This document shows positions 1 to 6,692 of a stretch of 37,562 nucleotides of DNA, one piece after another. The translations under genes and the position numbers were made by a program. Numbering within the stretch: the first letter of the stretch is position 1; each line of letters opens with the position of its first letter. Origin of the DNA: Archaeoglobaceae archaeon (lineage in GTDB: Archaea > Halobacteriota > Archaeoglobi > Archaeoglobales > Archaeoglobaceae); the NCBI GenBank assembly GCA_027066965.1, contig JAMOMT010000106.1:1-37562 (forward strand). The letters are read 5' to 3'. The notes under the pieces are model-generated. The model saw only the letters and a list, made by a program, of their open reading frames with translations, did no database searches and had not been told where the DNA came from.

Positions 1-1047
1 CAAAATCTATTTGTAGTTTTAAACAATGTCAGCAAGGCGATTGAAGTATATAAGAAGTTGGAAAAAGAACACCATAATGTGTTTTTACTCCACTCGAGAT
101 TAATTGAAAAAGAAAAATCCGAAAGAATTCGTAAGATCAAAGAGTTAATGAAAAAAGATCAAGTTATAGTCGTTTCCACACAGATAATCGAAGCTTCCGT
201 AGATTTAGATTTTGACGCCATGCTTACCGAGGTTTCTCCAATAGACAGCCAAGTGCAGAGGTGGGGTAGAGTCCACAGAAACAGAAACTATGATTATAGC
301 AAGGATCGGCCAAACATAGTTGTGTTTATAGGCCAGAAAGGCGAAAATGGAGAACCAAAGATAGATATAGGCACTTCAAAGATTTACGATAAAAGGGTTG
401 TTGAAGCAACTATAGAAATTTTAGAAAAGCACAAAGGTGAACTTTTAGGATATGAAGAAGAACAGCATATGATTGAAGAAGTGTTCAATCAGCCTGCAAA
501 GACAGTAGACCCCGAAATCAGTAAAATCCTTACGAAAATGAGTGTGAAAAATCCTACTCTCAAAGATTTATACATAGCTGAAATTAAACGAAATCTAGAT
601 TTCCTTAAGTATTTTTCAGTTGAAAAGAAAAACCAAGCTCAAAGATTGTTTAGAAGAATTGTCGGAGTTCAGGTTGTGGTTCCAGAAATTATGAAAATAG
701 ATGGCGATGAAGTCGATAAAGTCCTCGCTAAAATAATAGAAGATCCTAGTAGCAACAAAATGACCTGGAAGGAGATAATAGACAAAATTAAAGAAAATGG
801 ACTTAATTTGGATGGTGATGAAAATAAGGAGAAATGGAAGCTAAAGAAAAGCCTACATGAGTACTCTATCAATGTTCCAGTATTCTACTGGGAAGACCTT
901 GAACGGGTTGCTACACACGAATTTAAAGGATTTTATGTGTTAAAGGTTTCTGGAGATACTGCTGAAAAATTACAGAAGTACGGCTTGGAAAAGAATGCAG
1001 TCGATGAAATAGCTAAAAAATTAGAGGAGGAAACAGAGATCCTGTAA
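1..1047 (+). CDS. cas3: CRISPR-associated helicase Cas3, C-terminal part (5' end outside window)
   Basis: The reading frame is open from base 1, so the gene starts upstream; 348 residues are visible. The fragment begins in the second RecA-like domain of a superfamily 2 helicase. The motif V/VI block is clear: STQIIEASVDLDFD followed by QVQRWGRVHR, the typical Cas3 form. The remaining ~230 residues are the poorly conserved Cas3 C-terminal region, rich in Lys and Glu. Cas3 is the nuclease-helicase recruited by type I Cascade to destroy target DNA; its HD nuclease part would lie upstream. The gene ends one base before the convergent amrS stop codon. Codon use is more AT-rich than the housekeeping genes further right, as is common for mobile defence loci. 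No CRISPR repeats and no other cas genes are present here, so the rest of the locus must lie to the left. Confidence 0.9.
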   Translation, partial: QNLFVVLNNVSKAIEVYKKLEKEHHNVFLLHSRLIEKEKSERIRKIKELMKKDQVIVVSTQIIEASVDLDFDAMLTEVSPIDSQVQRWGRVHRNRNYDYSKDRPNIVVFIGQKGENGEPKIDIGTSKIYDKRVVEATIEILEKHKGELLGYEEEQHMIEEVFNQPAKTVDPEISKILTKMSVKNPTLKDLYIAEIKRNLDFLKYFSVEKKNQAQRLFRRIVGVQVVVPEIMKIDGDEVDKVLAKIIEDPSSNKMTWKEIIDKIKENGLNLDGDENKEKWKLKKSLHEYSINVPVFYWEDLERVATHEFKGFYVLKVSGDTAEKLQKYGLEKNAVDEIAKKLEEETEIL

Positions 1048-1048
1048 C

Positions 1049-2056
1049 TTACCCAATTACTATATTCTGCCTGTACCCACACCTCGGACACCTATCCCCA
1101 TCCAGCCCGATCCGTCTGACGAAGAACCCTTCCCTCTCTATCAGCAGCTCCCCGCAGTTCGGGCAGTAAGTGTTCTCGAACTTGTGCCCCCAAATGTTTC
1201 CAGCGTAAACGTACTCTAAACCCACATCATACGCGATCTCCACGGCCATCTCTATCGTCTCCACGGGCGTTGGTGGCAAGTGAGTCATCTTGAAGTCGGG
1301 GTGGAAGCGGGAGAAGTGGACGGGAATCCTCTTATCAAGATTGTAAACCCACTCCGCGAAAGCAGCTATCTCCTCCCTGCTGTCGTTCATCGTCGGGATT
1401 ATTAAGTACGTCAGTTCCAGAAATATTCCCTTCGAGTGCATGTACTCCACTGAATCCAGAACCTCGCTCAGCTTCGCCTTGCAAACCTTCCTGTAAAACT
1501 CCTCGTTAAACGCCTTCACATCAACGTTCGCAGCGTCTAAAGCCTTCTCCTCGACGAACTGATCTAAAGCTTCTCTACTCATGTAGCCGTTCGTGACGTA
1601 AACGACGTAACCCCCCTCTTTCTTTATCCTGACGCTCGCATCCAATGCAAACTCGTGCCATATCGCGGGTTCGTTGTAAGTCCACGCAACACCATCAGCG
1701 TTCGTCTCCAGAAAAGTCTCCACAACCTCATCCACGCTCATCTCCCTGCAAGGATAGCTCAGGTCGGCAAAAGCGATCGTGTAGTTTTGGCAGTGCTGGC
1801 AGCGGAAGTTGCAGCTTATACTCCCGAACGATAGAGCCTTAGTTCCCGGTCTGAAGTTGTGGAAGGGCTTCTTCTCTATCGGATCCAAGGCCAAGGAAGA
1901 GACCAGACCATAGTTGTAAGCGTAAAGCTTACCCCCCTCATTCCTCCTGACCCTGCATATTCCCCACTTTCCCTCGTCAAGCCTGCACCTGTGCCTGCAG
2001 GTTAAGCATTCCACCTTACCGTTCAGTGAGCGGTAAAGGTACGACTCGACCTTCAT
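1049..2056 (-). CDS. amrS: AmmeMemoRadiSam-type radical SAM enzyme
   Basis: This 335-residue protein matches the AmrS family (COG1180-like radical SAM proteins) along its length. The 4Fe-4S motif CxxxCxxC is at Cys82, Cys86 and Cys89, inside SFGSISCNFRCQHCQNY. Four Cys near the N-terminus (17, 20, 24, 34) and two CxxC pairs near the C-terminus (CPNC and CPRC) suggest extra metal sites. The family is named for co-occurrence with AMMECR1 and MEMO1 homologues, but neither partner is in this window and the substrate is not known to me. The gene converges on cas3 with one base between the stops. A TATA-like box at 2078-2085 sits about 25 nt before the ATG, which suggests a leaderless message and supports this start. 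Confidence 0.85.
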   Translation of the reverse strand: MKVESYLYRSLNGKVECLTCRHRCRLDEGKWGICRVRRNEGGKLYAYNYGLVSSLALDPIEKKPFHNFRPGTKALSFGSISCNFRCQHCQNYTIAFADLSYPCREMSVDEVVETFLETNADGVAWTYNEPAIWHEFALDASVRIKKEGGYVVYVTNGYMSREALDQFVEEKALDAANVDVKAFNEEFYRKVCKAKLSEVLDSVEYMHSKGIFLELTYLIIPTMNDSREEIAAFAEWVYNLDKRIPVHFSRFHPDFKMTHLPPTPVETIEMAVEIAYDVGLEYVYAGNIWGHKFENTYCPNCGELLIEREGFFVRRIGLDGDRCPRCGYRQNIVIG

Positions 2057-2077
2057 GTTTAAACGTTCGTTTCGAAA

Positions 2078-2085
2078 CTTTAAAG
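2078..2085 (-). promoter_or_regulatory. TATA-like box for amrS
   Basis: CTTTAAAG is centred about 25 nt from the amrS ATG at 2056. It overlaps a 10-bp palindrome, GTTTCGAAAC, at 2069-2078. The spacing predicts transcription starting at or very near the start codon. Confidence 0.5.
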
Positions 2086-2158
2086 CTTTCAGATTTCCAG
2101 CTCTGGCACTTTGAGGGTAACTGAAATTATTAATTCAATAAGTTGCTAAACAGTTAAC

Positions 2159-2329
2159 ATGGCCGTAATCGTTCTGAACGATGAACTCCTGAAAAAGCTT
2201 AAAAAATAGGAAGAAACTCTTAACAACGTCGTAAAGAGAGTAGTAGACGTCCACGAAGAAGTCTTGGACTACATCGATGAAATGTGGAAAAAACTCCAAA
2301 AAGACAAAGAAAAGTTTATTGAACCTTAA
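2159..2329 (+). pseudogene. Small antitoxin-like gene interrupted by an in-frame amber codon
   Basis: Reading from ATG 2159 gives MAVIVLNDELLKKLKK, then TAG at 2207-2209, then 39 more open codons in the same frame ending DKEKFIEP and TAA at 2327-2329. The whole would be a 56-codon, charged, alpha-helical protein resembling small archaeal VapB/CopG-type antitoxins; this family assignment is a guess from pattern and size. TAG probably replaced a TTG or AAG codon. No good start follows the TAG, so the gene looks recently broken. The surrounding gap (2057-2447) otherwise holds the amrS promoter, a 37-codon open frame at 2354-2467 of unknown reality, and a short copy of amrS sequence. There is no pyrrolysine machinery in view to justify read-through. 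Confidence 0.45.
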
Positions 2330-2417
2330 AGATTATGTATCGGGTGTTATTAAATGTTCCCAATCCTGTTACAAAACGTCGTTAAGTTTCTGGATAAACT
2401 GCCCGAAAAACGAACAG

Positions 2418-2441
2418 GTTGCAGCTTATTCTCCCGAATGA
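2418..2441 (+). repeat. 24-nt near-copy of an internal amrS segment
   Basis: Bases 2418-2441 match bases 1807-1830 at 22 of 24 positions in the same orientation. The source segment encodes the SFGSISCN stretch beside the radical SAM Cys motif. Flanking bases do not match on either side, so this is a short fragment and not a duplicated gene. It lies just past the 3' end of the TumE gene. Confidence 0.45.
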
Positions 2442-2447
2442 CTGGAT

Positions 2448-2786
2448 TTACGAGCATTCATCCATGATTTTCTTAACAACATCTATGATCGCGTTTAGAT
2501 CTTCCAGAGGGTCACCAATGAGGTTAGATGGTTTAATTGAGCCATCGCTGTCGTGGAAGTGATGAGGATGCGTTTCCACTTTAACGTGGTGAGGGGCATT
2601 ATCCCATCCAACTATCCTTTTGCCATCTTTTATCAAAGCATAGCTATATTTCCCAGTAGTTTGGCTATAATATACATCTAAAATATAATTTTTAGTTAAG
2701 TAAGCTCTAACTTTAGTTCCCAAGAACTCTACCTTTAGCACTATATCGCAGTCCAGCAGTTTCTTAGCGACCTTTTTGAGAATCAT
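2448..2786 (-). CDS. TumE-family toxin-like protein (DUF6516)
   Basis: A 112-residue protein that I recognise as a TumE/DUF6516-type toxin of toxin-antitoxin pairs. Visible signs are the N-terminal beta-rich core (VLKVEFLGTKVRAYLTKNY), a KYSYALIKDGKRIVGWDN strand pair, and the His-rich stretch HHVKVETHPHHFH, which is the most characteristic block. In bacteria TumE proteins are toxins neutralised by a co-encoded partner; the activity of archaeal members is not established to my knowledge. It starts inside the end of the upstream gene with an ATGA overlap (2783-2786), the usual arrangement of a translationally coupled pair. The next sequence downstream is a degraded stretch. Confidence 0.7.
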   Translation of the reverse strand: MILKKVAKKLLDCDIVLKVEFLGTKVRAYLTKNYILDVYYSQTTGKYSYALIKDGKRIVGWDNAPHHVKVETHPHHFHDSDGSIKPSNLIGDPLEDLNAIIDVVKKIMDECS

Positions 2787-3088
2787 TCAAGCTCTTCCAA
2801 AAGTTTCTTCAATTTTCCAAGCTCTTCAACTGCATTTCTCCACTCTATACTGTCCTCCCAAATTTCGTGGTTGTCGATTGGAACGCCTTCTTCCTCTATT
2901 TTCTTTTCCAGATCCCCCAGTGAACATCCATATTTCTTTTCGAATTTTTTGGCTATTGCCTCGTAATATTCGACCTCCTCACGGAGTTTTCTCACAATTT
3001 CCTCGTATACTCCCTTCCTTATCGAGATCATAATAACCCCATTTCTCGTTGTTCCAACGAAGTTTATGTTTATTTCCCCACCCACCAT
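2783..3088 (-). CDS. Putative antitoxin partner of the TumE-like protein
   Basis: About 101 residues, highly charged, with a long helix (YEEIVRKLREEVEYYEAIAKKF) followed by a KKYGCSLGDLEKKIEEEG segment and an acidic C-terminal helix. I do not recognise a named domain; the antitoxin role is inferred from its position, size, charge and four-base overlap with the TumE-like gene. The frame opens at TTG 3091 with ATG next at 3088; an alternative ATG at residue 20 would give MISIRKG and an 82-residue protein. AT-rich sequence at 3108-3145 contains TATA-like elements, one of which (3111-3120) is spaced for a leaderless start near 3088. Confidence 0.55.
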   Translation of the reverse strand: MVGGEININFVGTTRNGVIMISIRKGVYEEIVRKLREEVEYYEAIAKKFEKKYGCSLGDLEKKIEEEGVPIDNHEIWEDSIEWRNAVEELGKLKKLLEELE

Positions 3089-3157
3089 CAACGAGCAATC
3101 AAACCTGTTAGCAATATAACAATTAACAATTAAATTAATAATTAAATCATTAAAAAA

Positions 3158-4015
3158 TCACCGATAAAGCAAAACCTTACTGCCAACATCAACTCCAACG
3201 TGCCTCGCTATAACTGGGCACTTGACCATGAGCATGTAGAAGATCCCCTCGAACTCGCTCAGCCCCTCGTAGTTCCCCTGTCCCTTCGAAATAACGACAT
3301 CGTGTTCATCAATCCAGCTCTTAACCTCGGGAGAGTTTCTCTCAACTCCCACTTCCCCGTTGGATATGAAGCGGTACTCGTCAACGACCTCGTCTATTCC
3401 AACCTGCTTTGCATCCTCTATGGTTGCATCGTTTATTATTGGTCCCGCCTTCACAACAAAGGTCACCTTCAACCTCCCGAACTGGGAGAATATCGTCTCT
3501 AAGAGTATCTTGTCAAAGACTATTTCCCCGGCATTGTCAGCAAAGTAAAGGATCGTCTTGGCAGCCTCCAGTTTCTCCCTGAAAAGGCTGTAGTCGTCTA
3601 TCGCCAGTTCCTCGCTCACAACCCCTTTCACGAAATCCAGCAGGTTGAAGTCTTCCACTTTATCTTTGTCAACAGCCCCAAAGTCTATTATGTTCCCAGC
3701 TATGGCAACCTTCACGGCAGTCTTAAGAGGATCTTCACTCTTCTCCACAAGGGACTTGACCTGGGGGTAAAGGGAGAGGGCGAGCTCGTTGCTCCTCCTC
3801 TTTATCTCCGCATAGGGGTCACCGCCATACTTCCTGACTATTGCGTGGACGACGTGAGCGAGCTCTGGAGGAGTCTTATCCCACCTCTCCTCCAATAGAG
3901 CCTCCATTACCTCCCTGAGCACTCTCTCCTGCTTTTCCTCGTCGAGCTTGCAGAACCTTGCAGCCTTCAAAGCCTGCCTCATAAAGCACGGTATGCACTC
4001 AAGGTTGAGTTTCAT
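3158..4015 (-). CDS. DUF89 / ARMT1-like metal-dependent phosphatase
   Basis: The 285-residue protein from ATG 4015 belongs to the DUF89 family, whose archaeal members include the structurally solved A. fulgidus AF1104. Family members studied are metal-dependent phosphatases proposed to remove damaged phosphometabolites. Characteristic blocks are the N-terminal LECIPCFMRQAL with a CxxxC, the metal-site segment YFADNAGEIVFDK near the middle, and VISKGQGNYEGLSE near the C-terminus. The frame is open 33 codons further upstream, but that extension has no family likeness, and AT-rich boxes at about 4033-4044 and 4074-4083 suit transcription starting near 4015-4050. It follows the toxin pair with a short AT-rich spacer and is probably transcribed on its own. 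Confidence 0.8.
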   Translation of the reverse strand: MKLNLECIPCFMRQALKAARFCKLDEEKQERVLREVMEALLEERWDKTPPELAHVVHAIVRKYGGDPYAEIKRRSNELALSLYPQVKSLVEKSEDPLKTAVKVAIAGNIIDFGAVDKDKVEDFNLLDFVKGVVSEELAIDDYSLFREKLEAAKTILYFADNAGEIVFDKILLETIFSQFGRLKVTFVVKAGPIINDATIEDAKQVGIDEVVDEYRFISNGEVGVERNSPEVKSWIDEHDVVISKGQGNYEGLSEFEGIFYMLMVKCPVIARHVGVDVGSKVLLYR

Positions 4016-4156
4016 GCCCAAACTTGCCAGGTGGATTATAATTCTCTTTCTGCTGAAGTTTGAATTAATCTGGAATTTATAAGGAGTGAAGGTCGAGAGG
4101 TCAGAGTTTCTCAACCGGTTTTAAGCCATGAGAATTGGCATTTCTCACGTCGTAAG

Positions 4157-5116
4157 TCAGTAGGTGTAAGTGTCCACGAGCCTGCCTCTGGAGTCGTACA
4201 GATAAGCCGTATCGCCGTTGTTGTTCCATATCGCTCCATCGCCCCAGTAGAGAACGTGGTCTCTATCAACGCCCTCCCCGGAGTGAACGGTAACAGTCTC
4301 GTTCGGATGTAAAGTGATGTTAGGAAACGTAAACGTGTGTCCAGCCTTATCTTCGAGCGTCCATCCGTTCATGTTGACCGTCGTGTTTCCACAGTTCCTG
4401 ATCACGACGTACTCTCCGTTCGGGTTCTTCCAGTCGTTCCCGGGAGCGTTGTAGTGAATGTAGGTTATCTTAACACGTGTCGTTCGCGTCGATTGCGTTA
4501 TTGCAGTACCAGTCGAGGTTGAGTAATTCCAAAGACCGATTCCGTGTTCTCTAGCGTAGTTTTCAAGCTTTATGTACTCCTGCTCTTTGCTGAAGTGATC
4601 TACGTAAACCCTCGCAAGTCCCTTTTTGAGGAGGAGTGCGTTGAAGTCCGTTCCATTGACGTAAACGTACGCGAGGTACCTCCCGAACTCTCCTCTAAAC
4701 CCGGCCATCTTGTCGAACTCTACATACACTGTTCTGTTGTAAAGCTCCGAGCGTGCGAACTCTTTAGCTCTCGCACCCCACTTCGCTAAGTAATTCAGGT
4801 CCGTTATGTCGTCGTATTCGTAGGGCTTGTTTCTGCTCGCAGACGTTTCCGGGCAATCCACGCCAAGAAGGCGGATTCTGTAAACTTTCCCACCAATTTC
4901 GACGTCTATCGTATCCCCATCTACGACTTTAACGACCCTCGCCCTGTATTTTTTGCTGAACTTGAATTGAGGGCTTGAAGTGCTGTTAACGTGAAAATTA
5001 GTATAATTACGCTCGTGATTTGGATGCGTGAAGTTCTGATTGTGTGAAACGGGATTTTGAACGCAACAGGTTAGGAGAACTGTTATCGCCAGCAGAAGGA
5101 CAAGTCGGACGTTCAT
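4157..5116 (-). CDS. Secreted thermonuclease with C-terminal lamin-tail domain
   Basis: A 319-residue exported nuclease. The N-terminus (MNVRLVLLLAITVLLTCC) is a signal peptide ending in Cys, possibly a lipoprotein anchor although the lipobox is not classical. A Ser/Thr/Asn-rich linker leads to a staphylococcal-nuclease domain at about 57-198. Its catalytic set is present: Asp66/Asp68 in VVDGDT, Arg82, Asp87 and Glu90 in RLLGVDCPE, and Arg146 in FGRYLAY. Residues 215-319 form a lamin-tail (LTD) domain with GEYVVIRNCG, GWTLEDKAGH and WNNNGDTAYLYD. Such fusions are extracellular Ca-dependent DNases or RNases. The frame opens 6 codons earlier, but a TATA-like box at 5136-5146 lies 25 nt before ATG 5116, favouring a leaderless start there. 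Four short Asn-x-Ser/Thr sequons in the linker could be glycosylated. Confidence 0.85.
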   Translation of the reverse strand: MNVRLVLLLAITVLLTCCVQNPVSHNQNFTHPNHERNYTNFHVNSTSSPQFKFSKKYRARVVKVVDGDTIDVEIGGKVYRIRLLGVDCPETSASRNKPYEYDDITDLNYLAKWGARAKEFARSELYNRTVYVEFDKMAGFRGEFGRYLAYVYVNGTDFNALLLKKGLARVYVDHFSKEQEYIKLENYAREHGIGLWNYSTSTGTAITQSTRTTRVKITYIHYNAPGNDWKNPNGEYVVIRNCGNTTVNMNGWTLEDKAGHTFTFPNITLHPNETVTVHSGEGVDRDHVLYWGDGAIWNNNGDTAYLYDSRGRLVDTYTY

Positions 5117-5135
5117 GAAAATTCCATCAATCAAT

Positions 5136-5146
5136 GATATAAAAAA
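5136..5146 (-). promoter_or_regulatory. TATA-like box for the secreted nuclease
   Basis: The minus strand reads TTTTTTATATC here, centred about 25 nt before ATG 5116. It predicts transcription starting at the ATG and decides between the two possible starts of this gene. Confidence 0.5.
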
Positions 5147-5219
5147 CTAAGCATTTTTAATTTTCAAGTTTCAAATTCCAGCTGACATAAGTAACGTCGC
5201 CACTTGCAAGTTCTTACGA

Positions 5220-5885
5220 TCAGCCAATGCCGAAATCCGAAAGCGTTGGGTTCTTCTTTTTCTTCCTCAGCAGAGCTCCAATCTTCTTGAAGTCCTCCTC
5301 CAAAACCTCCTTGAGCTGAGGCTTGTAAAGAGCGGCAGCTGGATGGTAAACTGGAATTATAAACACGTCCTTGTCCCAAGCTCTAACCTTCTTTACTTCC
5401 CCCCTCTCCCTGCTTATGCCCCTAAAAGGTATGCCAAACAGGTCAAAGATGAAAGAAGCCGAGTATCTCCCCAAACATACTATCACGTCCGGTTTTATCA
5501 CGTTGAGCTGCCTTATCAGGTAAGGGCTGCAAGCTTCAACCTCCTCTGGCTTCGGATCCCTGTTGTTCGGTGGTCTGCACTTCAGAACGTTTCCAATGAA
5601 CACATCTTCTCTCCTCAACCCTATGCTCGAGAGTAGCTCGTTCAAAAGTTTTCCAGCATTTCCGACGAACGGTCTGCCCTGCCTGTCCTCCTCCCTTCCA
5701 GGTGCCTCTCCGACGAATACGACCTCAGCGTTCTCGCTCCCCTCTCCCGGCACGTAGTTCGTCTTCGCTTTCCAGAGGTCACACTTCCTGCAGTTCATGA
5801 TCTCTTTTGCTATGTCTTCAAGTGTCTCGTCAGTCTCGCTGAGGAAGACCTTCAACGTACCACCTCTGACTTCTCCAGTTTCCAT
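5220..5885 (-). CDS. udg: Family 4 uracil-DNA glycosylase with Fe-S cluster
   Basis: This removes uracil arising from cytosine deamination, a serious problem at high temperature. It strongly resembles the thermophilic family 4 enzymes (such as A. fulgidus Afung). Numbered from ATG 5885 (221 residues), the four cluster Cys are 32, 35, 103 and 119 (NCRKCDLW; LKCRPPNNRDPKPEEVEAC). The active-site motif GEAPG is at 59-63 and the uracil-pocket motif HPAA at 181-184. The C-terminal PTLSDF resembles a weak PCNA-binding motif. The frame is open to 5927; ATG 5885 has a TATA-like AAATAT at 5911-5918. A TTG at 5855 is preceded by a good ribosome site (GAGGTGGT), so the true start could be any of these; residues before about 20 are not conserved. 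Confidence 0.92.
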   Translation of the reverse strand: METGEVRGGTLKVFLSETDETLEDIAKEIMNCRKCDLWKAKTNYVPGEGSENAEVVFVGEAPGREEDRQGRPFVGNAGKLLNELLSSIGLRREDVFIGNVLKCRPPNNRDPKPEEVEACSPYLIRQLNVIKPDVIVCLGRYSASFIFDLFGIPFRGISRERGEVKKVRAWDKDVFIIPVYHPAAALYKPQLKEVLEEDFKKIGALLRKKKKNPTLSDFGIG

Positions 5886-5954
5886 TCGGCTGCGAATAAG
5901 TTTTACTGGACGATATTTACTGGACATGCAGAGGTTACAGATTATCTGGTGATC

Positions 5955-6349
5955 TTAACGGTTTATCCACAGCACATCAGGATAAACTCCTTCAAATTCT
6001 TTGTCACCCATTACTATGGTCGCCTTTTTGTCAATAGCCGTTGCGACGCCGTTGCGACCACAAAAGCGTCTGCATAAGCTAGGCTGTGCATAGCCCTGAT
6101 TCTCCCAGCTGTTAATGCCAGACTCTCATCAACCTCCACGAATTCAATAGGTAATCTTTTTACTATCGCAATCGCTTCATTTGCCTTAACTGTTCCAAAT
6201 TCCCTCGCAGTTATGTAGTAAACTTCTCCAAGATTGACATAACACATAAACAATTTTATTTTACCTTTCTCAGCATTCTCAATTAACAATTCGACTTTAT
6301 CAGCTCCTTCCTCATCACTAAGGTATGCGAGAATGGCAAAACTGTCCAA
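5955..6349 (-). pseudogene. vapC: VapC-type PIN toxin gene, frameshifted by an 11-bp tandem duplication
   Basis: The upstream part reads FLDSFAILAYLSDEEG through SLAYADAFVVATA, a PIN-domain ribonuclease with the first acidic residues in place. At 6037-6058 an 11-bp unit occurs twice in tandem, which shifts the frame and ends translation at 6014 after 111 residues with the non-homologous tail SQRLLTKRRP. Removing one copy restores AIDKKATIVMGDKEFEGVY and DVLWINR with a stop at 5955, a normal ~127-residue VapC including the late acidic site (MGD). The gene follows vapB in the same frame after its TGA; the first usable in-frame start is TTG 6349, three codons on, so initiation also looks weak. 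The toxin is probably inactive, leaving the antitoxin behind. Confidence 0.8.
6037..6058 (-). repeat. 11-bp tandem duplication inside vapC
   Basis: The plus strand carries GCCGTTGCGAC at 6037-6047 and again at 6048-6058, head to tail and identical. Eleven bases is not a multiple of three, so the second copy shifts the vapC frame. Confidence 0.95.
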
Positions 6350-6358
6350 AAACGTAGT

Positions 6359-6589
6359 TCACTTTTTCAACTCCTTCTCCTTTTCCATCTTCTTGTAAGC
6401 TGCGATTACTTTTTCAAGCCCACCCCTGAACTTCAAAAACCCTCTACCCTTCGTTTTTGGAACGGGAACAATGACGATCTCCCCTCCAAAGTCCAGAATT
6501 TCCACGTTTTCTCCAGCTTCAATCCCGTACTTCTTCCTCAGCTCTGCTGGCAAGACTACCTGCCCCTTGGATGATACTTTAACTGGCAT
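6359..6589 (-). CDS. vapB: VapB-type AbrB-fold antitoxin
   Basis: A 76-residue protein from ATG 6589 with a complete AbrB/MazE-like DNA-binding fold in the first ~45 residues: PVKVSSKGQVVLPAELRKKY, then GIEAGENVEILDFGGEIVIVPVP. The charged C-terminal helix (FRGGLEKVIAAYKKMEKEKE) would wrap the cognate VapC. The frame also opens at TTG 6595, but the family normally starts at the MPVKVSSKG position. It lies directly before the damaged vapC. An imperfect inverted repeat at 6596-6623, just upstream, is a plausible autoregulatory operator. Confidence 0.85.
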   Translation of the reverse strand: MPVKVSSKGQVVLPAELRKKYGIEAGENVEILDFGGEIVIVPVPKTKGRGFLKFRGGLEKVIAAYKKMEKEKELKK

Positions 6590-6595
6590 AGACAA

Positions 6596-6623
6596 AGTAA
6601 TACTCTACCGAATATGTTTTACT
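6596..6623. promoter_or_regulatory. Imperfect inverted repeat before vapB, possible operator
   Basis: AGTAATAC (6596-6603) and GTTTTACT (6616-6623) form arms matching at 7 of 8 positions, separated by 12 bases. The site lies against the vapB start, where AbrB-type antitoxins usually bind to repress their own operon. The role is inferred from position. Confidence 0.35.
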
Positions 6624-6692
6624 AACTGGCAGAACTGTTGAACTTTAGAATCGGAATTGCAGAACGTGGATAATATCCAAAAACATCATCCC

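Noticed and set aside
2207..2209. TAG as a possible pyrrolysine codon
   Set aside because: No pyl genes or insertion context are visible, and TAG is used here as an ordinary stop (for example at the end of MBF1). A nonsense mutation is simpler.
1..3100. Possible CRISPR array next to cas3
   Set aside because: No regularly spaced direct repeats of 23-47 bases occur anywhere in this region.
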